From: Thermoprotei archaeon
Lineage (GTDB): Archaea; Thermoproteota; Thermoprotei_A; Sulfolobales; WANQ01
Direction: 5' to 3'
Assembly: GCA_027038805.1 (NCBI GenBank)
Contig: JALWGO010000035.1
Coordinates: 1 to 5,318, forward strand
DNA length: 5,318 nucleotides
Shown here: piece by piece, positions 1-4,770 of the stretch
How positions within the stretch are numbered: the stretch's first letter is position 1
Layout: each line of letters opens with the position of its first letter
Notes under the pieces: model-generated
What the model saw: only the letters and a program-made list of their open reading frames with translations
The model's database searches: none
What the model was told of the DNA's origin: nothing
Program-made: the position numbers and the translations under genes

Positions 1-1192
1 CGCTTATGCTATCGTCCAGCCCGATTATATGCTCTACTATCTCCTTCATAGTCTTGTTATCTAAACCTAATAGTGGCTCATCTATTATTAATAGATCTGG
101 CTTAGCGATAGTGGCTAGTGCTAGACTTAGTAGGCGTGCTTCTCCAATGCTCAGCGAATATGGATTTTTGTCGAGGAGATCGCTTAGTTTGAATTGATCA
201 ATTATATCGTTTAAGTAATCCCTATTCCTATTATAAATTTTAGAATAAAGCAATAATTCTTCCCTCACACTCTCTGTAGAAAACCAGTAGAGTGGCCATT
301 GAGGAATATAGAAGACATCTCCCCTGAGACTAATAGTTCCATGAAACGGTTTTATCTTACCCAGTATTGTTTTAAGTAGTGTTGATTTACCACTACCATT
401 TGGTCCAAGCACAGATACTATTTCACCCCGCCTTACACTAAAGGTTATATTGTCCACTAGTTTCCTATCATATCCTATGGCTAAACCAATTACATCTAAT
501 ACGATATCCCCTTTTCGACTAACAAGTCTATTCTGCGCCCCCGTAAAACTATCTATTTTATCGTATTCCTTCAGAAACAGTATTTTATCAACAAATTTTG
601 AAAGCACTTCAACACGGTGGTCAACTATTATTACACTACTTCCTCTATTCCTCAACTCAGCAAGATACTCAAGGATACTAGCTAAATATTCTTCATCAAC
701 ATGAGAGGTTGGCTCATCAAGTATCAAGAGTTTCGTGCCAGATAGAATAGCTATTGCTGTGAGAACCCTATAGAGTTCTCCATCAGATAACCATGCTACT
801 GGCTTACTTAGTAACGACTTAATTGAAAGCTTATCACATAGGATCTCATAGACATTACAATTGTTTAACCCAATATATGCTAGTTCTTCCCATACTCTTC
901 GCCCAAGAAAGAATAAGCGGGGATTCTGGGGAACATATGCTACATAGCCTCGCCTTAATGCTTCACTAGGCTTAAGCCCCATTACCTCTACATATCCTTC
1001 AACTACATAGTTGTTGTATAGTGTTGGTATAAGTCCTGCAACTACTTTGAGTAAAGTAGTCTTACCCGAACCTATGGGACCAGCTACAAGTAGTATTTCT
1101 CCTCTCTTCAACTCAAAACCGATTTTCTCAATAATCTTGGTCCTACCTATACTTACGCTTAAATCCCTCACAGATACAACATACTCGCTCAA
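1..1192 (-). CDS. ecfA: Tandem-domain ECF transporter ATPase (EcfA-A' fusion), 3' end beyond the window
   Basis: This gene encodes the energy-coupling ATPase of an ECF vitamin importer; it hydrolyses ATP on the cytoplasmic side to drive uptake through EcfT and the S component BioY. The 397 visible residues hold two ABC domains. Domain 1 has Walker A GPIGSGKTT (38-46), Q-loop Q89, signature LSDGE (135-139), Walker B LLILDE (155-160) and H-loop H192. Domain 2 has Walker A GPNGSGKST (263-271), Q298, signature LSIGE (347-351), Walker B LLIIDE (367-372) and D-loop GLD (376-378); its H-loop lies off the left edge. Both signatures depart from LSGGQ, and domain 2 is compact between Walker A and the Q-loop. 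The start is TTG at 1192, within TTGA overlapping the bioY stop. An in-frame TAG lies immediately upstream, so no earlier start exists, and GAGG (1198-1201) sits five bases before it. The overlap with bioY ties it to biotin uptake. It could instead be a shared ECF module serving several S components. Confidence 0.88.
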   Translation of the reverse strand, partial: MSEYVVSVRDLSVSIGRTKIIEKIGFELKRGEILLVAGPIGSGKTTLLKVVAGLIPTLYNNYVVEGYVEVMGLKPSEALRRGYVAYVPQNPRLFFLGRRVWEELAYIGLNNCNVYEILCDKLSIKSLLSKPVAWLSDGELYRVLTAIAILSGTKLLILDEPTSHVDEEYLASILEYLAELRNRGSSVIIVDHRVEVLSKFVDKILFLKEYDKIDSFTGAQNRLVSRKGDIVLDVIGLAIGYDRKLVDNITFSVRRGEIVSVLGPNGSGKSTLLKTILGKIKPFHGTISLRGDVFYIPQWPLYWFSTESVREELLLYSKIYNRNRDYLNDIIDQFKLSDLLDKNPYSLSIGEARLLSLALATIAKPDLLIIDEPLLGLDNKTMKEIVEHIIGLDDSIS

Positions 1193-1836
1193 CTAAGCCT
1201 CAAGCCCCTCGCATAAAGTATTCGCACCATATTCTTAGCTGTAATAATAGCTAACAAGTGATCCATAAAGAGATCCTGGGGTACAAAGACGAGAACAGAT
1301 GCTACGAATAGAACAAGAAACCTATTACTCAAATCTATACCAGTACCAGTTAAGATACCCGTAGCCCACGAGTAAAGCCTAGAACCAGGCAACGCGTAAT
1401 AAAGGAACACGAAATAACCCAACAAGTACATGGGAAGAACAGCGAGAAAGGAAACTCCAAGCAATACAATTAAATCCCTCCTCTCCAGCCCAGTTAATGT
1501 CTTATTCATCCTTTTCAAGTACAAGCGGCTTAACACGGAGACTAAGAGGGAAGCTATAGGGAATCCCCAGAGATAACCAGCAGTATAGCCAAGCAATACT
1601 CCGAGACCGCCACTGAAATTAGATGCAACGGGTAAACCGAGAGCTATCATTAATAGATACAATATCTGACTAAGAAAAGCATAGAAAGGCGGTAATATGA
1701 GACCGCTTAAAACAATAGCGAAATTCTGCATAGTATACGGTATAGGGCCCACATAGAATCTAATCTGTGCTGTAACGCCAGTGAGAGCAGCCATAAATGC
1801 AGTCAACCCATAGTACACGAACTTGTTCACAGCCAT
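1189..1836 (-). CDS. bioY: BioY biotin transporter, S component of an ECF importer
   Basis: BioY is the membrane protein that captures biotin and works with an EcfT/EcfA energy module. The 215-residue product is hydrophobic, with about six membrane segments. It shows the BioY hallmarks: an N-terminal helix with an AxxxA contact motif (A13-A17, the type used by S components to dock on EcfT), then GPIPYTMQN (30-38), a helix ending in GLPV (67-70), and a glycine-rich GGLGVLLGYTAGYLWGFP stretch (76-93) that corresponds to the family's G-G-L-G...G.T.GYL.GF block. The C-terminal VPQDLFMDHLLA resembles the family's conserved terminal PGD..K.LA motif but is divergent. It is slightly longer than a typical BioY of about 180-200 residues. 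The ATG at 1836 is the first start after the divergent promoter region; the ribosome site is weak (TTGAT six bases upstream), fitting a very short leader. It is the first gene of the leftward operon and overlaps the tandem ATPase gene by four bases. Biotin is the best substrate assignment; a related ligand cannot be excluded. Confidence 0.9.
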   Translation of the reverse strand: MAVNKFVYYGLTAFMAALTGVTAQIRFYVGPIPYTMQNFAIVLSGLILPPFYAFLSQILYLLMIALGLPVASNFSGGLGVLLGYTAGYLWGFPIASLLVSVLSRLYLKRMNKTLTGLERRDLIVLLGVSFLAVLPMYLLGYFVFLYYALPGSRLYSWATGILTGTGIDLSNRFLVLFVASVLVFVPQDLFMDHLLAIITAKNMVRILYARGLRLS

Positions 1837-1843
1837 GATTTAT

Positions 1844-1862
1844 CAATAAAACAGTTTCAATA
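1844..1862. repeat. Degenerate second copy of the bioY-side palindrome
   Basis: Bases 1848-1862 match 13 of 15 bases of the right-hand part of the perfect palindrome at 1893-1907, sharing the core ACAGTTTC. The matching left arm is degenerate (6 of 9 positions symmetric around 1853). The two centres are 45 bp apart. The site covers the predicted bioY transcription start (near 1846), a position where a bound protein would be expected to block RNA polymerase. It is probably a weaker operator for the same regulator; the role is inference. Confidence 0.5.
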
Positions 1863-1867
1863 TTATA

Positions 1868-1880
1868 CTATAAATTTTTC
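1868..1880 (-). promoter_or_regulatory. BRE/TATA promoter of the bioY-ecfA operon
   Basis: Read on the minus strand, the sequence is GAAAAA followed by TTTATAG. GAAAAA (1880-1875) fits the archaeal TFB recognition element at all six positions (purine, any, A/T, A, A, A/T), and TTTATAG (1874-1868) is a good TATA box. The usual 25-base spacing puts the transcription start near 1846, giving a leader of only about 10 bases before the bioY ATG. The start site is predicted, not measured. Confidence 0.7.
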
Positions 1881-1888
1881 ACTAGCTA

Positions 1889-1907
1889 TATAGAAACAGT
1901 TTCTATA
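1889..1907. promoter_or_regulatory. Perfect 19-bp palindrome, probable regulator binding site for bioY
   Basis: Two nine-base arms, TATAGAAAC and GTTTCTATA, are exact reverse complements around a single central A at 1898. The symmetry stops at both outer bases. It lies 8 bp upstream of the bioY BRE, and a 13/15 partial copy occurs at 1848-1862. This is the size and symmetry expected for a dimeric helix-turn-helix regulator. It does not look like the bacterial BirA operator, whose TTGTAAACC-type arms are separated by about 14-16 bp. The identity of the regulator is unknown. Confidence 0.72.
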
Positions 1908-1911
1908 CTTC

Positions 1912-1933
1912 TGTAAAATAATCTTATTTTACA
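1912..1933. promoter_or_regulatory. Perfect 22-bp palindrome, probable operator for the ABC importer operon
   Basis: A ten-base arm TGTAAAATAA (1912-1921) is followed by a two-base TC spacer and its exact reverse complement (1924-1933). It is unrelated in sequence to the palindrome four bases to its left, so a different regulator is likely. It lies about 7 bp upstream of the predicted BRE of the rightward promoter. The arms contain TGTAAA/TTTACA as in BirA-type sites, but they are adjacent and lack the GGTTTACAA extension. A hairpin role is unlikely because the position is upstream of both predicted transcripts. Confidence 0.72.
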
Positions 1934-1940
1934 ATGATTT

Positions 1941-1954
1941 ATAAGGCTTATATA
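1941..1954 (+). promoter_or_regulatory. Probable BRE/TATA promoter of the ABC importer operon
   Basis: CTTATATA (1947-1954) is a TATA-like box preceded by ATAAGG (1941-1946), which fits four of six BRE positions. A start near 1976 would follow, giving a leader of about 13 bases that still includes the GTGAT ribosome site. An overlapping alternative, TTTATAAG (1938-1945), would move the start to about 1968. Both are weaker than the bioY promoter, so the exact box is uncertain. Confidence 0.5.
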
Positions 1955-1978
1955 CTAGACGCTGAAAAGTCTAATACT

Positions 1979-1983
1979 GTGAT
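1979..1983 (+). promoter_or_regulatory. Ribosome binding site of the binding-protein gene
   Basis: GTGAT is complementary to the archaeal 16S rRNA 3' end (SD GGAGGTGAT) and lies five bases before the ATG at 1989. It supports this ATG as the true start of a gene with a short leader. Confidence 0.6.
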
Positions 1984-1988
1984 TATAC

Positions 1989-2936
1989 ATGCAGTTCAAG
2001 AGATCAAAAGCGGTAATAATAATAGTAATAATATTATCTACTATATTTTCAACAATAGTCTACAATAGTATTGTAAGTCATAGTGTGGGGAGCGTTAGAT
2101 TTGCTGTAGAGCTAAATGATCATTCAGCAGCATTTTGGGTTGCATTAGATAAGGGCTGGTTTAAGGCGGAGGGAATCAACGTAGAGTATAAGACTTTTTC
2201 AACGGGGCTAGAGCTTGCAGCGGCTATGACTAAGGGAGATATAGATGTTGCACTGGCATGTATAGGCCCGCTTCTCATGGTTAGGGCTAAAGGTGTACCT
2301 ATAAAACTTGTCGCAATGACGCATCTACATGGTTACGCTATAGTAGCTAATTCGAAGTATACGAGCATTAAGCAGTTGAATGGAAAAATAGTTTCAGTCA
2401 CGGGATCTGGTTCACCCGCTTGGCTCATAGTGAAACTTGTTGAAGACAAATATAATCTGAGCTTCAATTTGAAGAGGATGCCACCCTTTGTAGCCGTAGG
2501 TGCGCTTCTGTCAGGAAAAATAGATGCTGCATCAATACCAGAACACTATGTAACACTAGCTGAGGCTATGGGGGCTAGAGTACTGATTAGAAGCCAGCAA
2601 ATATGGACTACAATGCCTGGAAGCGGTGTAGCTGTTACAGAGGACTTCTTAAAACACCATAGGGATCTTGTTGTAAAAATAGTTAAGGTGATAGCCAAGG
2701 CTGTAGAGTTCATTAGAGAGCATCCAGAAGAAGCAGCGAAAATTGTTGCAAAACACTTGGCTAGTGATGCAGGCGTTATGGAGGAATCAATGAAGCATCT
2801 GAACTATACAATCAACATAGACTTAAACGAGATATCAAGATACATATATTATTTAAGAAAATATGGTGCACTTGAATCAAATCTAACGGTACAAGACTTT
2901 GTTGATACAAGCATTCTGGGTGAAATAAATAAATGA
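1989..2936 (+). CDS. NitT/TauT-type ABC importer substrate-binding protein, membrane anchored
   Basis: This is an extracytoplasmic solute-binding protein of the NMT1/SsuA/ThiY group, which delivers ligand to the permease encoded next. Of 315 residues, 4-7 are basic (KRSK) and 8-25 form one strongly hydrophobic helix: a signal or membrane anchor. No lipobox cysteine follows, so attachment is probably by the uncleaved helix. The mature part begins with the family pattern of strand, F-W-V-A-L-D-K-G-W-F-K-A-E-G-I (49-63), then KGDIDVALACIGP (82-94), the hinge motif IKQLNGK (127-133), TGSGSPAW (138-145) and a second lobe with SGKIDAASIPEHY (175-187). C91, the only cysteine, lies in the segment that usually lines the ligand cleft. 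Three N-glycosylation sequons (N156, N272, N298) suit a protein on the archaeal cell exterior. It starts the rightward operon and shares ATGA with the permease gene. Family members bind sulfonates, taurine, nitrate or thiamine precursors; I see no residue that decides the substrate. Confidence 0.87.
   Translation: MQFKRSKAVIIIVIILSTIFSTIVYNSIVSHSVGSVRFAVELNDHSAAFWVALDKGWFKAEGINVEYKTFSTGLELAAAMTKGDIDVALACIGPLLMVRAKGVPIKLVAMTHLHGYAIVANSKYTSIKQLNGKIVSVTGSGSPAWLIVKLVEDKYNLSFNLKRMPPFVAVGALLSGKIDAASIPEHYVTLAEAMGARVLIRSQQIWTTMPGSGVAVTEDFLKHHRDLVVKIVKVIAKAVEFIREHPEEAAKIVAKHLASDAGVMEESMKHLNYTINIDLNEISRYIYYLRKYGALESNLTVQDFVDTSILGEINK
2919..2923 (+). promoter_or_regulatory. Ribosome binding site of the permease gene
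   Basis: GGTGA lies inside the end of the binding-protein gene, nine bases before the ATG at 2933. It favours that ATG, within the ATGA overlap, over the in-frame ATG at 2948 (Met6), which has a purine-rich run too close to it. Confidence 0.6.
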
Positions 2937-3709
2937 AGGCAGGGGAAATGCAACATAGGCTAGCACTTTATTCTCTATCACTTGTATTATTTGTTACCAT
3001 TTGGTTTGCTTTCTCTTTCTTTACTCCACATTACTTGCTTCCAACTCCCTTGGATGTTGTAAGGGCTTTTATAGAAATGACGTTAAAGGAATCCCTCTTC
3101 ATAGATATTATGGTGACATTGAGTAGAGTTCTATTAGGTTTTTCTTTAGGTTTCTTGATGGGTTTAATTCTAGCGATAGCATCAATGTTGTATAATACGT
3201 TTAGAGATATAATATACCCGCTAGTAGCGTTTATTTCAGTTACGCCCTCCTTCGCTTTTATACCATTGCTAATGATATGGGTAGGCTTGAATGATATGCT
3301 CGCTATTGCAGCTGTAGCCATATGCGTGGGATTTCCCATAGTGTACTCATTTATAAGTAGCAAGAAGAGTATTGACCCCGAGATAATAAATGTCGCATTA
3401 ACTCTAGGTGCTTCAAGAAAAGACCTCGTCTTTAAAATAATACTGCCTCTATCAATAACTCACCTAGCCCCATTACTAAAATTAGAGGCAGGCCATAGCT
3501 GGAAGATGGTATTCGTCACCGAGTACCTTGCGTTGAGTAGCGGGCTCGGATTCCTTATGGTGCGAGCGTATTCTATGATATCAGTTGATAAAATAATAGC
3601 ATTGATAATACTACTGGGCTTACTAGCCCTAGTATTCCAATATATTATAGAGCTAATTGAAACCAGGATAATGAGAAAATGGGGATATATGAGGCGGCTC
3701 AATATATGA
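2933..3709 (+). CDS. NitT/TauT-type (SsuC-like) ABC importer permease
   Basis: This is the membrane-spanning subunit of the importer, expected to act as a homodimer with two ATPase subunits because only one permease gene is present. The 258 residues contain about six hydrophobic segments, the first at about 12-30. SsuC/TauC/ThiX landmarks appear in order: LLPTPLDV (35-42, the LPSP motif), a Ser-Arg-Val-x-x-Gly-Phe turn (64-70), TPSFAFIPLLMIWVGL (104-119), and the cytoplasmic EAA-type coupling loop at about 148-172, with A155, G159 and LP at 171-172 (DPEIINVALTLGAS then IILP). Downstream, GHSWKMVFVTEYL and GLGFLM match the usual G.aW..vv.aE.l and GLG motifs. Length is typical. The ATG at 2933 overlaps the binding-protein stop, and the gene's own stop overlaps the ATPase start, so the three proteins are probably made in coupled amounts. 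The substrate is unknown. Confidence 0.9.
   Translation: MKAGEMQHRLALYSLSLVLFVTIWFAFSFFTPHYLLPTPLDVVRAFIEMTLKESLFIDIMVTLSRVLLGFSLGFLMGLILAIASMLYNTFRDIIYPLVAFISVTPSFAFIPLLMIWVGLNDMLAIAAVAICVGFPIVYSFISSKKSIDPEIINVALTLGASRKDLVFKIILPLSITHLAPLLKLEAGHSWKMVFVTEYLALSSGLGFLMVRAYSMISVDKIIALIILLGLLALVFQYIIELIETRIMRKWGYMRRLNI
3691..3697 (+). promoter_or_regulatory. Ribosome binding site that decides the ATPase start
   Basis: GAGGCGG lies inside the end of the permease gene, ending eight bases before the ATG at 3706. It supports that ATG over the longer in-frame start at 3679, which would add nine residues ahead of a normal ABC N-terminus and has only a weak upstream purine stretch. Confidence 0.55.
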
Positions 3710-4770
3710 CAAGAATAGAATTACGACAGATATCAAATTTTATTTTAAAGAAGGTCTCCCTAGAAATACCATCATATAAAACGTACGTATTAATAGGGCC
3801 GAATGGAGCTGGGAAAACGACCATACTGAAAGTTATCGCAGGTCTTGTCAACTATCGTGGAAACGTTCTATTCGATGGAAGACCAGTTGATGATCTCCCA
3901 CCTTGGAAGCGTAACGTAGGATACGTTCCCCAGTCGAACGCACTATTTCCCCACATGACCGTCGAAGAAAATATTCTCTTCGGGTTAAAAGTAAAGGGAG
4001 TTGATGAGAATAGTGCTAGAAAAATAGTAAAAGAATACATGGAGATAGCAGATATAACACATTTAAAGAATAGATACCCGCTAACCCTTAGCGGTGGAGA
4101 ACAGAAGAAGGTAGCCATAATTAGAGCATTAGTAAATGATCCAAAAATTCTTCTTCTCGATGAACCCTTTACAGGCTTACACTATGATACAAGAATACAA
4201 CTGGTAGAAGTACTTAGAAACATAAAGAAACAATACAATAAGACCGTGATACTAGTTACACATGATTTAGATGAGGCATTAGAACTAGGAGACTATTATG
4301 GAATACTCGTAAATGGGAGAATCCTCTATAGCGGTAATAAGTACGGCTTTCTCAACTCAGTTAATAAGTATCTAGGATACGTTAATGCATTAGAGTGCAA
4401 TGTAGAGAAGTGCATGAGTGAACTAGGGTTATGTAAGGTTTCTTGTTCTAAGATACCACTTATAGTGCCCTGGGAAGGAGATCTCGATAACATTAATCGT
4501 AAACTGATAGTATCAGTACAAGCCGATAAACTCATAGTATATAGGGTTGAGGAGCAGTGTCCTTCAATAAACTGTATTCAAGGCGAAGTATACTCAATTA
4601 GCAAGTTGCAAAACGATCTGCAAGTAATAAAAGTAAATACAGACCTTGATGTAACATTAAACATTATCAGTTCCTGTAAAGTCTCGGTTGGCGAAAAAGT
4701 ATTTGTAAATATACCCTTGAAGTATATTAGAACCTACGTCCTCAAAGAGAATAGGGGCAGAAGACCTTAA
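3706..4770 (+). CDS. ABC importer ATPase with cysteine-rich TOBE regulatory domain
   Basis: This is the ATP-hydrolysing subunit of the importer encoded upstream. The start is ATG at 3706 (354 residues), inside the ATGA overlap with the permease stop and with GAGGCGG upstream; an in-frame ATG at 3679 is less likely. Residues 1-225 form a complete ABC domain: Walker A GPNGAGKTT (31-39), Q-loop Q76, signature LSGGE (128-132), Walker B ILLLDE (148-153) and H-loop H186. The D-loop reads TGLH (156-159), with His where Asp is usual. Residues 226-345 form a C-terminal extension like the TOBE domains of ModC/WtpC/CysA-type ATPases; IVSVQADKLIVYR (268-280) matches their RPEDI strand, and VGEKVFVNIPLKYI (328-341) their last TOBE strands. 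SsuB/TauB-type partners usually end near 250 residues, so the extension is unusual here. All seven cysteines (231, 236, 243, 247, 285, 290, 324) lie in it and none in the ABC domain. Such domains in ModC mediate shut-off by substrate; a metal, redox or ligand sensor role is inference. The 3' end overlaps the convergent gene by 29 bp. Confidence 0.9.
   Translation: MTRIELRQISNFILKKVSLEIPSYKTYVLIGPNGAGKTTILKVIAGLVNYRGNVLFDGRPVDDLPPWKRNVGYVPQSNALFPHMTVEENILFGLKVKGVDENSARKIVKEYMEIADITHLKNRYPLTLSGGEQKKVAIIRALVNDPKILLLDEPFTGLHYDTRIQLVEVLRNIKKQYNKTVILVTHDLDEALELGDYYGILVNGRILYSGNKYGFLNSVNKYLGYVNALECNVEKCMSELGLCKVSCSKIPLIVPWEGDLDNINRKLIVSVQADKLIVYRVEEQCPSINCIQGEVYSISKLQNDLQVIKVNTDLDVTLNIISSCKVSVGEKVFVNIPLKYIRTYVLKENRGRRP

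Noticed and set aside
450..704. Plus-strand open frame of 84 codons
   Set aside because: It is antisense to the tandem ECF ATPase, whose frame has complete ABC motifs; the plus-strand translation has no recognisable domain. The same applies to plus frames at 6-197 and 1011-1196.
1912..1933. Reading the 22-bp palindrome as a transcription terminator hairpin or a riboswitch stem
   Set aside because: It lies upstream of both predicted start sites, so it should not be transcribed; it has almost no GC pairs and is better explained as a protein binding site.
1837..1988. tRNA, small RNA, CRISPR repeat or insertion-sequence remnant in the intergenic region
   Set aside because: No cloverleaf, no regularly spaced repeats and no transposase fragment or terminal repeats with target duplication are visible; promoters and palindromes account for most of the region.
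2003..2045. AT-rich run of ATA/GTA repeats that looks like a microsatellite
   Set aside because: It encodes the isoleucine/valine-rich anchor helix of the binding protein; the repetition follows from ATA codon use for a hydrophobic segment.
3031..3363. Minus-strand open frames opposite the permease and ATPase genes (3031-3363, 3460-3702, 3852-4118, 4326-4535)
   Set aside because: All are shadows of plus-strand genes with clear family motifs and have no plausible promoter or ribosome site of their own.
3679..3705. Longer N-terminus (nine extra residues) for the importer ATPase
   Set aside because: The ATG at 3706 sits in an ATGA overlap like the preceding junction, has GAGGCGG upstream, and gives a normal ABC N-terminus.
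4694..4698. Minus-strand T5 run about 45 bases after the DUF364-like stop, as a terminator
   Set aside because: Five T residues inside a coding region are too short and too common in AT-rich DNA to call an archaeal terminator without 3'-end data.
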